Of a stretch of 64,000 nucleotides of DNA, positions 35,891 to 45,356 are shown one piece after another (the stretch's first letter is position 1; every line of letters begins with the position of its first letter). The translations under genes and the position numbers were made by a program. This DNA is from Alphaproteobacteria bacterium (GTDB lineage: Bacteria > Pseudomonadota > Alphaproteobacteria > Rickettsiales > JADKJE01): contig JADKJE010000001.1 in assembly GCA_016722515.1 (NCBI GenBank), positions 310,001 through 374,000 on the forward strand. The letters are read 5' to 3'. Below the pieces are notes generated by a model. The model saw only the letters and a program-made list of their open reading frames with translations, did no database searches and was not told where the DNA came from.

Positions 35891-36764
35891 AAAAAAAGAT
35901 GACCATAAAAAAAATGTTGGCCATGTTGAAACAACCGGCCATGAATGGGATGGGCTTGAGGAATTAAATAATCCTGCACCTCGTTGGTGGATTTGGGTAT
36001 TTTTAATCACAATCGTCTGGGCCATCGGTTATTGGGTCGTGTATCCTGCATGGCCGACATTATCAGGAAACACAAAAGGAACCAAAGCCTGGACTGAGTA
36101 CACAAAGCTCCATGCTGAACAAGCAGAAATTATGGCTATTCGCCAAGTTTCCTTAAATAAAATCCAGGCAAGTACCTTAGAACAAATTGCTAAAGACCCA
36201 ACCCTCTATAATGTGGCATTGGTCGGTGGACGCGCAGCATTCCGTGAAAATTGTGCAGCGTGTCATGGCACAGGTGGTCAGGGCGGTAAAGGCTATCCTA
36301 ATTTGAATGATGATGACTGGCTGTGGGGTGGCGATTTAGAAGCCATCTATACCACCATTAAATACGGTATCCGCTCAAGCCATGAAAAAACCAGGGATTC
36401 ACAAATGCCTGCTTTTGGTAAAACAAGCATTCTCACCCAGGATCAAATTTCAGATGTTGGCGATTACGTACTCAGCCTCTCCACTGGAAAAGGAGCCAAT
36501 GCCAAAGGTGAAACCATCTTTAAAGAGCAATGTTCTGCTTGTCACGGCAGTACAGGTCATGGCAGCAAAGACGTTGGAGCTCCTAACCTTGCCGATGCCA
36601 TTTGGCTGTATGGTGGCACTAAACAAGACATCCAACACCAGGTTACCAACCCCAAACATGGTGTAATGCCAACCTGGGAGACACGGTTATCGGATGCAAC
36701 CATTAAACAACTCGCCATTTATGTCCATGAATTAGGTGGTGGAGAAAAAGGTAAGTCACAATAG
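35883..36764 (+). CDS. ccoP: Cytochrome cbb3 oxidase subunit III (di-haem c)
   Basis: 293 residues. The N-terminus has HEWDGLEELNNPAPRWWIW, the CcoP signature that contacts CcoN. One helix follows, then two class I haem c domains with CAACH (124-128) and CSACH (217-221). Met ligands lie in SQMPAFGK and GVMPTWE. It receives electrons from cytochrome c. TTAAAGGAGAAATCC precedes the start. Confidence 0.96.
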   Translation: MLRKKDDHKKNVGHVETTGHEWDGLEELNNPAPRWWIWVFLITIVWAIGYWVVYPAWPTLSGNTKGTKAWTEYTKLHAEQAEIMAIRQVSLNKIQASTLEQIAKDPTLYNVALVGGRAAFRENCAACHGTGGQGGKGYPNLNDDDWLWGGDLEAIYTTIKYGIRSSHEKTRDSQMPAFGKTSILTQDQISDVGDYVLSLSTGKGANAKGETIFKEQCSACHGSTGHGSKDVGAPNLADAIWLYGGTKQDIQHQVTNPKHGVMPTWETRLSDATIKQLAIYVHELGGGEKGKSQ

Positions 36765-36770
36765 AAATCT

Positions 36771-38174
36771 ATGGAAGAATTCACATCCTTATTTGCTAAG
36801 CAGGAAAAAATTTACCCAAAGCGCACCTGGGGGCGTTACCGTAAACTGAAATGGGTCACGATGGTAACCCTGCTTAGCATTTATTATCTTGTGCCATGGA
36901 TTCGCTGGGATCGTGGTGCACATATGCCAGATCAAGCCGTGCTCATCGATATGCCCAGTCGCCGCGCTTATTTTTTCTTCCTCGAAATATGGCCCCAAGA
37001 AGTCTATTACATCACAGGTCTGTTGATCCTTGCTGCGGTGGGGTTGTTTTTTGTTACCAGTCTATTGGGAAGAGTCTGGTGCGGATATGCCTGTCCGCAA
37101 ACGGTGTGGACCGATTTATTTGTATGGGTAGAACGTCTTGTCCAAGGCGACCGCAACGCCCGCATGAAGCTCGATCAATCACCCTGGACACTGCATAAAT
37201 GGACAAAAAAAGGCCTGACCCATCTGATCTGGATTATCATCGGTTTATTCACCGGTGGTGCATGGGTCTTTTATTTTAACGATGCCCCCACCCTTGTCGA
37301 TCACCTTATGCATCTTGATCTCCCTTGGTCTGTAGGCGGCTGGATTGTCGCCTTGACTTTTTCTACCTATTTAATGGCAGGCTTTGCCAGAGAACAAGTC
37401 TGCCAATATATGTGCCCGTACGCACGTTTCCAATCCGCGATGTTTGATAAAGACACATTGATTATCAGCTATGATGAAAAACGGGGTGAACCACGCGGCA
37501 AACATAAACAGGGTGAGTCATGGGATAATAAAGGCCATTGTGTTGATTGCGATTCGTGTGTGGTGGTCTGTCCTGTAGGCATTGATATCCGCAAAGGCTT
37601 GCAAATGGAGTGTATCGCCTGCGGCTTATGTGTTGACGCTTGCAACAATGTCATGCACAAACTGGGATTACCGCCCGGACTTATTCGTTACGATACAGAA
37701 AATAACCGTCAACTCCGCAAACAAGACCAGCAACCTGCTGTTCGCCTTTTGCGACCACGAACACTTTGGTATAGCGCTCTTATGATCGCTGTCGGCGCGG
37801 CTATTCTATACGGTTTGCTCTCCCGTTCACCAGTCGAATTCGATGTGATGCACGACCGCAATCCACTCTTTGTAAAACTTTCCGATGGAGACATACGCAA
37901 CGGCTATAATATCAGCATTCTTAATAAAACCGGACAGGATCAGCATTATCGCCTACTCCTTGAGGGATTAGAGAAGGCAACCGTTAAAGTTCAAGGTTTT
38001 CAAGACATGAGTACTGATGATCTAATGGTATTTGCGGATAGTGTTGGCCATTTCAGAATTTTTGTGAGCTCTCCTGAACCAATAGAAAAACGTAAGACAT
38101 TACTTTTTATCATTCAAACACTAGACAAACAGAATACTGAGACTAAAAAATCTGTATTCCTCAGCAAGGACTAA
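36771..38174 (+). CDS. ccoG: cbb3 oxidase assembly ferredoxin-like protein CcoG
   Basis: 467 residues with several helices and 4Fe-4S motifs: RVWCGYACPQTVWTDLF, QVCQYMCPYARFQSAMFD, and the ferredoxin pair CDSCVVVCPVGIDIRKG and CIACGLCVDACN. The C-terminal periplasmic Ig-like part (FVKLSDGDIRNGYNISILNK) is the FixG domain. CcoG reduces Cu(II) for delivery to the oxidase. It starts 6 nt after ccoP. Confidence 0.94.
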   Translation: MEEFTSLFAKQEKIYPKRTWGRYRKLKWVTMVTLLSIYYLVPWIRWDRGAHMPDQAVLIDMPSRRAYFFFLEIWPQEVYYITGLLILAAVGLFFVTSLLGRVWCGYACPQTVWTDLFVWVERLVQGDRNARMKLDQSPWTLHKWTKKGLTHLIWIIIGLFTGGAWVFYFNDAPTLVDHLMHLDLPWSVGGWIVALTFSTYLMAGFAREQVCQYMCPYARFQSAMFDKDTLIISYDEKRGEPRGKHKQGESWDNKGHCVDCDSCVVVCPVGIDIRKGLQMECIACGLCVDACNNVMHKLGLPPGLIRYDTENNRQLRKQDQQPAVRLLRPRTLWYSALMIAVGAAILYGLLSRSPVEFDVMHDRNPLFVKLSDGDIRNGYNISILNKTGQDQHYRLLLEGLEKATVKVQGFQDMSTDDLMVFADSVGHFRIFVSSPEPIEKRKTLLFIIQTLDKQNTETKKSVFLSKD

Positions 38175-38178
38175 CGCT

Positions 38179-38658
38179 ATGCCAACCGCCTTTAAAGACC
38201 GCATCATCCCCTGGTACTTTGTTATGTTTTTCATCATAGTAGTCGCCGTGAATAGTGTCATGGTAACCCTTGCTATTCGCACGTCAACGGGATTAGTAAC
38301 AGACCATCCTTATGAAAAGGGCGTCGCCTATAACCAGGTTTTGAATGCCATAAGACATCAAAAAGAACTTGGTTGGAAGGGCGTTATTTCCTATCAAAGC
38401 AAGATTCCTCAACAGGGGACACTGACATTTGCACTCACGGATGCTCAAGGAACATTTCTCCATGCGCAAAAAATATCACTCCATATCTCCCGTCCAGTCA
38501 AAGACGGATTTGATTTTGATCAAACGATGCTGCTGAGCGAACGTTCAACCTATGAGGCAAACGTAACCTTCCCTCAACCTGGTTTATGGGAAGCACGGGT
38601 TATTGCCTATAGTGACGGCAACGAGGTTCAATATACACAACGCCTGGTAATTCAATGA
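38179..38658 (+). CDS. ccoH: cbb3 oxidase assembly protein CcoH (FixH)
   Basis: 159 residues: an N-terminal helix (WYFVMFFIIVVAVNSVMVTL) and a periplasmic FixH domain with YNQVLNAIRHQKELGW and PGLWEARVIAYS. It is needed for stable assembly of the cbb3 complex. Its stop overlaps the ccoI start by 4 nt (ATGA). Confidence 0.9.
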   Translation: MPTAFKDRIIPWYFVMFFIIVVAVNSVMVTLAIRTSTGLVTDHPYEKGVAYNQVLNAIRHQKELGWKGVISYQSKIPQQGTLTFALTDAQGTFLHAQKISLHISRPVKDGFDFDQTMLLSERSTYEANVTFPQPGLWEARVIAYSDGNEVQYTQRLVIQ

Positions 38659-40841
38659 AAGACTCTCATTCTCTCGACTTAAAACATTTTATAACGGCAG
38701 ATCCAGAAGGGATACGTACACTCCATATGGTCATCGACGGAATGCATTGTCCTTCCTGTGTGGCCCTTATCGAGTCAGCACTTAAGAAAATACCAGACGT
38801 TATTTACGCACGCGTAAATTTTTCAACACGTCGATTAATCATCAAATGGGTTGGCGAGAACCACATAGGAAATGACTCCCTTCAAACGATTACCAATATG
38901 GGCTATCGCGCCGCTCCCTTTGACGTTCAAACACAGGAAACACTGTCGCAGCGTGAATCTAAATTTTTGCTCCGCTGTTTGGCAATCGCGGGATTTGCAT
39001 CGGGAAATCTGATGATGTTTTCGATTCCTATCTGGTCTTCTGATGCATTCGAGATTGGTGTAGGGACCCGTATTCTTTTTTATTGGATTGAAGCCATCAT
39101 TGCCATACCAGCAATCCTCTACTCTGGCCTTCCTTTTTATCGATCCGCATGGAATGCCCTAAAGTTGGGTACAACCAATATGGATGTGCCTATTTCCGTT
39201 GCCGTCATCCTGGCAACCTGTATGAGCCTATTTGAAACAATCACGCATGGAAAACATGCCTATTTTGATTCAAGTGTCATGTTATTATTCTTTCTGCTGA
39301 TTGGCCGATATTTAGATGCAAAAGCCAGGGGCAAAGCTCGTGAGGCTGCACATGATTTACTGCATATGATGATTGGCTTTACCACCTGCATCAAACCTGA
39401 TGGCACATACGAAACCATCCCATTCTCAGACATAAAAGAAGGAATGGTTTTACTGGTGGCCGTTGGCGAAAAATTTGGTGCCGATGGTGATATCAGTGAA
39501 GGCACCTCCGAGATTGATACCAGCATTATTACTGGCGAAACATTGCCACAAAAAATTGAACCAGGGTCCAGGGTCTTCGCGGGAATGATCAATATTACCG
39601 CCCCCGTTCGCTTAACGGTAACCAAAGCGGGTGAACGCTCATTACTTTCTGATATTATTAAATTAATGGAAGTAGCCGAGCAATCCCAAGCAAAATATGT
39701 CACTATTGCTGAAAAAATTTCCAGCTGGTACACGCCCGTTGTCCATGCACTGGCAGCAGCAACCTTTCTGGGATGGTGGTTTGTGGGTGGCATTGAATGG
39801 CAAGTCGCCCTACTCTATGCAGCAACCGTACTCATCATCACCTGCCCATGCGCCTTAGGCTTGGCAGTTCCTGTTGTCCAAGTGCTGGCCAGTGGCATTT
39901 TAATGCGTCGCGGAATTCTGGTCAAATCAGGAAGTGCCTTAGAAAGACTGGCCTGTATTACGCATATTGCCTTTGATAAAACAGGCACACTGACTTACGG
40001 TAAACCCGAATTGCTTGCTCCAGAATCTATCTCACCTAAGCATTTGCAGTTAGCCGCTTCTATGGCCGTGCATAGCAAACACCCACTTTCACAGGCGATC
40101 ATGTTGGCCTATCATGGCGCACTTCTTGATATAATGGTCACGGAGGTTCCAGGGTATGGATTGGAAGCTCACACCGATACGACCTCTATTAAATTAGGAA
40201 AACGTTCATGGTGTGCCCCTTTCGAAGTGGTAGATGATTCTGTTCTTGAGTTATGGTTAAGCATTCAAGACGAAAAACCAGTTCGTTTTACGTTTGCAGA
40301 TCGTTGCCGTGACGATGCCCCCAACGTTGTGCAATCCTTTTTAAGCCATGGAAAACACATATGCTTACTTTCTGGTGACCGTAACGAAGTTGTTCAAGAC
40401 GTGGCACATCAAACAGGAATCCATCATGCAATGGCAGCGTTATCGCCAACCGGTAAACATGAGGTTCTTAAATCCCTTAAAGACCAAGGTGCACATATCC
40501 TCATGGTGGGTGATGGCCTGAATGATGCCCCGTCCTTAGTCGAGGCCAACGTGTCCATGTCTCCCTCTACCGCTATGGATATTACGCAAAATGCGGCTGA
40601 CATTGTATTCCAGGGAGAGGCACTATCACCAGTACTCTACGCCTGGGAAATGGCCGTTTTTTCACAACGTCTTGTCAAACAAAACTTTGTGCTAGCTATC
40701 CTCTATAATGTAGTCGCTATCCCCTTAGCCGTCGCCGGATGTATAACACCTTTAATCGCAGCGATTGCTATGTCATCGTCTTCATTATTGGTGGTTGGCA
40801 ATGCGATGAGGCTTCATTTTTGCTCAAGGAAACATCCATGA
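38655..40841 (+). CDS. ccoI: Copper-transporting P-type ATPase CcoI (FixI)
   Basis: 728 residues. The N-terminal HMA domain has MHCPSCVALIESAL. The P-type core has the CPC ion site (ITCPCALGLAVP), the phosphorylation site DKTGTLTYGK, the TGE motif ITGETLPQ and the hinge MVGDGLNDAPSLVEA. CcoI supplies copper for CuB of CcoN. It overlaps both neighbours by 4 nt. Confidence 0.95.
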   Translation: MKDSHSLDLKHFITADPEGIRTLHMVIDGMHCPSCVALIESALKKIPDVIYARVNFSTRRLIIKWVGENHIGNDSLQTITNMGYRAAPFDVQTQETLSQRESKFLLRCLAIAGFASGNLMMFSIPIWSSDAFEIGVGTRILFYWIEAIIAIPAILYSGLPFYRSAWNALKLGTTNMDVPISVAVILATCMSLFETITHGKHAYFDSSVMLLFFLLIGRYLDAKARGKAREAAHDLLHMMIGFTTCIKPDGTYETIPFSDIKEGMVLLVAVGEKFGADGDISEGTSEIDTSIITGETLPQKIEPGSRVFAGMINITAPVRLTVTKAGERSLLSDIIKLMEVAEQSQAKYVTIAEKISSWYTPVVHALAAATFLGWWFVGGIEWQVALLYAATVLIITCPCALGLAVPVVQVLASGILMRRGILVKSGSALERLACITHIAFDKTGTLTYGKPELLAPESISPKHLQLAASMAVHSKHPLSQAIMLAYHGALLDIMVTEVPGYGLEAHTDTTSIKLGKRSWCAPFEVVDDSVLELWLSIQDEKPVRFTFADRCRDDAPNVVQSFLSHGKHICLLSGDRNEVVQDVAHQTGIHHAMAALSPTGKHEVLKSLKDQGAHILMVGDGLNDAPSLVEANVSMSPSTAMDITQNAADIVFQGEALSPVLYAWEMAVFSQRLVKQNFVLAILYNVVAIPLAVAGCITPLIAAIAMSSSSLLVVGNAMRLHFCSRKHP

Positions 40842-40987
40842 CCATTCTATTGTATCTCATACCCATAGCACTCACACTAGGTTTAACGAGCCTGATTGCC
40901 TTTTTATGGGCACTTCATAATAATCAATTCGATGATCTTGATGGCGCCGCTTATCGAGTGCTGCATGGTGATGACAATCACGAGTAA
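40838..40987 (+). CDS. ccoS: cbb3 oxidase maturation protein CcoS
   Basis: 49 residues: one helix (YLIPIALTLGLTSLIAFLWA) followed by NNQFDDLDGAAYRVL, the invariant CcoS motif (QFDDL.G.A.RIL). It overlaps ccoI by 4 nt. It is required for cofactor insertion into the oxidase. Confidence 0.92.
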   Translation: MTILLYLIPIALTLGLTSLIAFLWALHNNQFDDLDGAAYRVLHGDDNHE

Positions 40988-41005
40988 AAAAAAAGCAACA
41001 TTATC

Positions 41006-41019
41006 TTGATCTATATCAA
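41006..41019 (+). promoter_or_regulatory. FNR-type box upstream of hemN
   Basis: TTGATCTATATCAA is a perfect match to TTGAT-N4-ATCAA. It is centred about 43 nt before the hemN start codon, in the 68-bp gap after ccoS. Confidence 0.85.
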
Positions 41020-41055
41020 CGACATCACAGCAACATAACGCTAATCTGTGTTGCT

Positions 41056-42411
41056 ATGAATGATAAACAACACAGCTCAATCCTTGCAAAATACCCAAAG
41101 CAATTACCCCGCTATACCAGCTATCCTGCGGCTCCTCACTTTTATGCCATGGAAGCCCCGACCTATGTGGACTGCCTTACATCGCTAGATAAAGATGCGG
41201 CAATCTCACTTTATGTGCATATACCTTATTGCCGTAAATTATGCTGGTTTTGTGGTTGCTCGACAAAAATTACCCGGCAACAAGAACCTATTCAGCATTA
41301 TCTGGATGTGATGCTCAAAGAAGCACACCTTGTCAGGGAGACCATCGGTTTTACCCCCAAAGTCGCACATATCCATTTTGGTGGAGGTTCACCCAGCATT
41401 ATTAGTGCTGATGATTTTCGAACCAGTATGAAAACACTCAGGGAATTATTTGAATTAACCGAAAAGACCGAGATAGCCATTGAAATTGATCCCAGAAACT
41501 GTACTGAAGGAAAGATAGCCGCCTATAAACAAGCGGGGGTAAACCGGATCAGCCTGGGTGTACAAGATTTTGACATTAACGTCCAGATGGCCATCAATCG
41601 CTATCAACCCTTCTTGATGGTTTATGATACAATCCACCATGCACGAAATTATGGAATCAGTCAGATCAATCTTGATCTTATCTATGGCCTTCCCAAACAA
41701 ACATTGCAAACATTCAAACAAACGGTTGATTACGCAATTATATTAAAACCAGACCGTATTTCCCTCTTTGGTTATGCGCATGTTCCTTGGGTCAAAAAAC
41801 ATATGCAGCTGATTAATGAAGATGAGTTGCCTAATGACGAACTTCGTTTTGAGCTCTTTAAAGCAGCTTCAGCACAATTAAAACTGGCAGGTTATACCGC
41901 AATAGGGCTTGATCATTTTGTGAAATCCAACGACTCGATGGAAACGGCCCTCCACCAGCAAACCTTATCACGAAATTTTCAAGGCTACAGCACCGATTCC
42001 TGCGAAACACTTATTCCCCTTGGAGCTTCTTCGATTGGTCATTTTAAACAAGGCTATATTCAAAACACACCAGACATTGCTCACTACGAACAGCAGATCA
42101 GTCAAGGCCACTTTGCAACGGCACGCGGCTTTATACTAAGTAACGAAGACCGGATTCGCAGAGCCATCATCGAACAATTAATGTGCTATTTTGAGGTCGA
42201 CCTTAATCAAATCTGTACTCATTTTAATATTTCTCAATCTCATTTTAATCCGCTATTAGAATCCCTAAAACCCATGGAAGAAGATGGATTAATTACCTGG
42301 GATGCCTCCTGTATACGGGTTAATCCTGCCATCCCTCAAGCAGCACGGATCGTCTCTTCTTTATTTGACGCGTACCTGACACCAGGAATTGGTTACGCAA
42401 AGGTTGCCTAA
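41056..42411 (+). CDS. hemN: Oxygen-independent coproporphyrinogen III oxidase
   Basis: 451 residues. The radical-SAM motif with the extra cysteine is YCRKLCWFCGC (Cys59, Cys63, Cys66, Cys68), followed by HFGGGSPSIIS and the HemN C-terminal domain. It makes protoporphyrinogen without oxygen, so haem synthesis can continue in the microaerobic state in which cbb3 is used. LGVQDFD and RISLFGYAHVPW are family blocks. An FNR box lies upstream. Confidence 0.95.
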   Translation: MNDKQHSSILAKYPKQLPRYTSYPAAPHFYAMEAPTYVDCLTSLDKDAAISLYVHIPYCRKLCWFCGCSTKITRQQEPIQHYLDVMLKEAHLVRETIGFTPKVAHIHFGGGSPSIISADDFRTSMKTLRELFELTEKTEIAIEIDPRNCTEGKIAAYKQAGVNRISLGVQDFDINVQMAINRYQPFLMVYDTIHHARNYGISQINLDLIYGLPKQTLQTFKQTVDYAIILKPDRISLFGYAHVPWVKKHMQLINEDELPNDELRFELFKAASAQLKLAGYTAIGLDHFVKSNDSMETALHQQTLSRNFQGYSTDSCETLIPLGASSIGHFKQGYIQNTPDIAHYEQQISQGHFATARGFILSNEDRIRRAIIEQLMCYFEVDLNQICTHFNISQSHFNPLLESLKPMEEDGLITWDASCIRVNPAIPQAARIVSSLFDAYLTPGIGYAKVA

Positions 42412-42487
42412 GCTCTTATTTAAAAAAATGTCAAATGAACGCACTTATGGATACAAATCTGTAATATTAATGTGTTATGATGGGGTT

Positions 42488-43228
42488 ATGAAACAGCATT
42501 CGCTCCCACATCATTTAAACGAACACCCCTTATTTAAAGATAACCAGGCTGCCTGGCAAGCTATATTGCCGCATATTTCAGTTAGAATTTTTGAGAAAGA
42601 CCACGTCATTGCTTGTCATGGCGATACGGCTCACACAATGTGGGTTATCCGTAAGGGCTGGGTTAAACTTTCTAGGCAAACACCCGATGGCAAAGAAACT
42701 ATCATTGGGTTACATACCCAAGGTAGTTTAATAGGAGAAGCAGCTCTTTTTCCACACTCCAGCTATCCCCACACCATTGAATCATTATGCGATGGCACTG
42801 AGTTGATTTGCATACAAAGCCATGCCCTTCGACTTACCCTTGCCCAAAATGCAGATCTATCCCGTTATATTATGGGATTACTCAATCAACAAATGTCACA
42901 CGTTCAACTTAAACTAGAACATATGACCACGCTGTCTGCCGCACAACGGTTAGGTTGTTTTTTATTGCAATTATGCCAGCCACACGCAAGTGGCTATAAA
43001 ATTAACCTACCTATTGAAAAACACCTGATTGCCTCTTATTTAGGTATGAAACCAGAAACATTTTCTCGAAACCTCAATCAGTTAAAAGAAATCGGAGTGC
43101 TCACAAAAGGGCATGATGTCGATGTAAGCAGTGTTGTTAAATTACGTGATTTTGTGTGCAACAGCTGCTCTGAATCTGGTGCATGCGACGTGGACGTTCT
43201 TAACTTAGACGGCACTAGTCCATTATAA
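42488..43228 (+). CDS. Crp/Fnr-family regulator with a C-terminal cysteine cluster
   Basis: 246 residues if started at 42488 (an ATG at 42428 is possible). The cNMP-like beta roll includes VIRKGWVKLSRQTPDGKETI, and the HTH is LIASYLGMKPETFSRNLNQL. The N-terminal cysteines of classical FNR are absent. Instead Cys224, Cys227 and Cys233 form FVCNSCSESGAC at the C-terminus, a layout reminiscent of Bacillus subtilis Fnr, where C-terminal cysteines bind a 4Fe-4S cluster. It is the obvious candidate to read the three FNR boxes around it. The recognition helix (ETFSRNL) fits TTGAT sites. Confidence 0.88.
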   Translation: MKQHSLPHHLNEHPLFKDNQAAWQAILPHISVRIFEKDHVIACHGDTAHTMWVIRKGWVKLSRQTPDGKETIIGLHTQGSLIGEAALFPHSSYPHTIESLCDGTELICIQSHALRLTLAQNADLSRYIMGLLNQQMSHVQLKLEHMTTLSAAQRLGCFLLQLCQPHASGYKINLPIEKHLIASYLGMKPETFSRNLNQLKEIGVLTKGHDVDVSSVVKLRDFVCNSCSESGACDVDVLNLDGTSPL

Positions 43229-43658
43229 AGAGATTTTCTAAAATATCAGAAAGTTTATCTGTAGCTGAAGTTTGTTTAAACCAGTCAATTAACAAGGGAT
43301 ATTTAACCTCAGCCATAATATATCGAGAGACTTTGGCACTCAATAAGTAACGTAGCCAACTTAGGTCTTTTTCACTTCCAACCAACAGTAATTTTCCAAA
43401 TTTTCCCTCATCACAGGCATGTTCAATAATTTGAGAGAAGCCATCAATAAATGGCATCACCGTATTATCTCCTTGTTGGATAAGACAAAAAATGTCTGTT
43501 CCACTCTTTTCAAAGATAGAAATCATGCCTTCGCAAACAGCGATGATCCATATTTTATTAAGTGGTTTACATGGATGCGAACACTTGCCGGAACAACCTC
43601 CCAAAGGAAGTTGCTCCGGTGCAGAATCAGGAATGATACACCCCATCTTGCCTGCCAT
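43215..43658 (-). CDS. Small Cys-rich protein, possibly host-attachment (PF10116)-like
   Basis: 147 residues from the ATG at 43658, which overlaps the ompW stop (TAATG). The N-terminus has four cysteines in GCIIPDSAPEQLPLGGCSGK then CSHPC. The rest resembles the host-attachment / archaeal release-factor-like fold: IWIIAVCEGMISIFEKSG (compare W.LVADGA.ARIFE), FIDGFSQIIEHACDEGKFGK then LLLVGSEKDLSWLR, and a final VKYPLLIDW. The likeness is to pattern only. Coupling to ompW under an FNR box suggests a role in the low-oxygen state. Confidence 0.5.
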   Translation of the reverse strand: MAGKMGCIIPDSAPEQLPLGGCSGKCSHPCKPLNKIWIIAVCEGMISIFEKSGTDIFCLIQQGDNTVMPFIDGFSQIIEHACDEGKFGKLLLVGSEKDLSWLRYLLSAKVSRYIMAEVKYPLLIDWFKQTSATDKLSDILENLFIMD

Positions 43659-44284
43659 TAAAATCGATAACCGATACCAACACCCATGACCCATGGGTTA
43701 ATATTAACATCAGCAATAACCCCACCATTGTTAAAATTGGCGGTGGTATCAATCCATATTTTTTTAACATCAAGGTTAAGGTTCCAATTATCATGAACCG
43801 GTATATCAACACCCATCTGCAGTGCACCACCAAAACTATTTTTATAATGGACGCTTGATAAGGCTCCAGAATCTTCGTTATAGAAAATAGTATAGTTAAT
43901 ACCAGCCCCTACATAAGGTTTAAAGTCTTGGAATTGAGTAAAGTGATATTGCAAGGTCAACGTAGGTGGCAATAACCAGGCGCTACCAACATCAACGGTG
44001 CCAAGTCCAGTCCCTTTGGCTTTCACATTATGGGGAGTGGTTGCCAAAATAAGTTCGGCCGCAATATTAGGTGTGAAGAAATAACTGAAATCCACTTCAG
44101 GAACAACGCTGTTATCGACTTTAGCTTTACCACCAATGGGTGTAATTGAACTACTCTCTTGGGGAATGACGCCAAGCGCACGAGCCCTAATCATCCATTT
44201 ACCATCGTTGGCAGCATGGGCAAGCTGAGCAGTGGTACTCAGTAAAACCATCGTGGTTAACATCATTTTTTTAGATCTTTTCAT
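43658..44284 (-). CDS. ompW: OmpW-family outer membrane protein
   Basis: 208 residues from the ATG at 44284: signal peptide KKMMLTTMVLLSTTAQLAHA, then an eight-strand barrel with the OmpW blocks WMIRARALGVIPQ, LPPTLTLQYHF, FKPYVGAGINYTIFY, WNLNLDVKKIWIDTTA and a terminal GIGYRF. OmpW forms a hydrophobic channel and in many bacteria is induced under oxygen limitation by FNR. A perfect FNR box 64 nt upstream supports this here. Confidence 0.93.
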   Translation of the reverse strand: MKRSKKMMLTTMVLLSTTAQLAHAANDGKWMIRARALGVIPQESSSITPIGGKAKVDNSVVPEVDFSYFFTPNIAAELILATTPHNVKAKGTGLGTVDVGSAWLLPPTLTLQYHFTQFQDFKPYVGAGINYTIFYNEDSGALSSVHYKNSFGGALQMGVDIPVHDNWNLNLDVKKIWIDTTANFNNGGVIADVNINPWVMGVGIGYRF

Positions 44285-44347
44285 AATACCTCCGTATCTT
44301 TGATTCTTCATTTACCATTCAAAGATAGCCGTTACACGTATTATGGT

Positions 44348-44361
44348 CTTGATCTTTATCA
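44348..44361 (-). promoter_or_regulatory. FNR-type box upstream of ompW
   Basis: TTGATCTTTATCAA (its complement TTGATAAAGATCAA read on the minus strand) is a perfect TTGAT-N4-ATCAA palindrome about 70 nt before the ompW start. Confidence 0.82.
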
Positions 44362-44439
44362 ATTATTCGATCAATTATATGAGCATGAGCGAGTTTGTAG
44401 GTAACAACTTGCTAAAAACATCGCCATCATTAAGGGTGG

Positions 44440-45276
44440 TTAATTGGCGTATTTAACCACATGCACATATTTAAGCTTGTGCCGCTGAACGGATGGGATC
44501 ACGGTTATTTCATTGGCTTTTTTCTTACCCACTTTTCCAACAATCAACCCTTGTGGAAAATAATGGCCGTCACCTGAGGTATAAACAATCTCACCTGGGG
44601 CAATATGGGTTTCATCGGGCACAAACATCAACATTAAATTATCGCCATCCATGCCAGCAGCTATAGCGCGTTCCTGTGAAACGCTCGAAATCACGGGTAT
44701 GCGTGATTGCACGTCATGAATCAATAAAATACGTGCCGAGTGCTTACCCACTTCAATAATACGTCCGACCAGACCATATTCATTAATCACAATCTGCCCC
44801 TCTTCCACCCCATTATCCTTGCCAACATTGATGGTAGCCGAACGCACATAATTGCCAGTGGTGGAACTCACAACCAGGGCCGTAATATAGGTTGGCTTCA
44901 GCTCAGGTGGAACTTTCAGTAATTCGCGTAATTGTTTATTTTCCGCTTGTACGTAAGTAGCCGTAAGCGCCACGTTCCTAAGCCGGGTATTTTCAATCCT
45001 TAACCGCTCATTCTCTGAACGCAAAAATGTTAAATTTCGAAGGATTTCATAGCTGTTTTTGATTACCGTAAAGGGGCTGGAAACCACCTCCATCACCGGC
45101 ACAAGCCTGTCCATAGAAACGGTACGTACCCGTTTGGTAAAATCGGGTTGGAATATTTCAAGCGACATTAAACCGATAGAGATCCCTAAAAAAAAGAAGA
45201 GAGACCAGCGCCGTGTAAAATATCTAAATGGTATTGCGATCTGTGTAAGCATGGGTTGATGAAGCTTCTCTTGCAT
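44440..45276 (-). CDS. mreC: Rod shape-determining protein MreC
   Basis: 278 residues: one helix (WSLFFFLGISIGLMSLEIF), a coiled coil (LTFLRSENERLRIENTRLRN), and the beta domain with GLVGRIIEVGKHSARILLIH and IVYTSGDGHYFPQGLIVGKV. It links MreB to the elongasome. It follows mreB by 80 nt, the usual order. MreD is not found immediately downstream. Confidence 0.93.
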   Translation of the reverse strand: MQEKLHQPMLTQIAIPFRYFTRRWSLFFFLGISIGLMSLEIFQPDFTKRVRTVSMDRLVPVMEVVSSPFTVIKNSYEILRNLTFLRSENERLRIENTRLRNVALTATYVQAENKQLRELLKVPPELKPTYITALVVSSTTGNYVRSATINVGKDNGVEEGQIVINEYGLVGRIIEVGKHSARILLIHDVQSRIPVISSVSQERAIAAGMDGDNLMLMFVPDETHIAPGEIVYTSGDGHYFPQGLIVGKVGKKKANEITVIPSVQRHKLKYVHVVKYAN

Positions 45277-45356
45277 CGATGACCTACATCCAGACTAATG
45301 GTTGAACCTTAATAAAGAATGAGCAAATTGCCCAATTAAATGTAACCAGCCCCACA

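Noticed and set aside
39260..39793. 177-codon ORF antisense to ccoI
   Set aside because: Frame shadow of the P-type ATPase; no independent start signal or domain.
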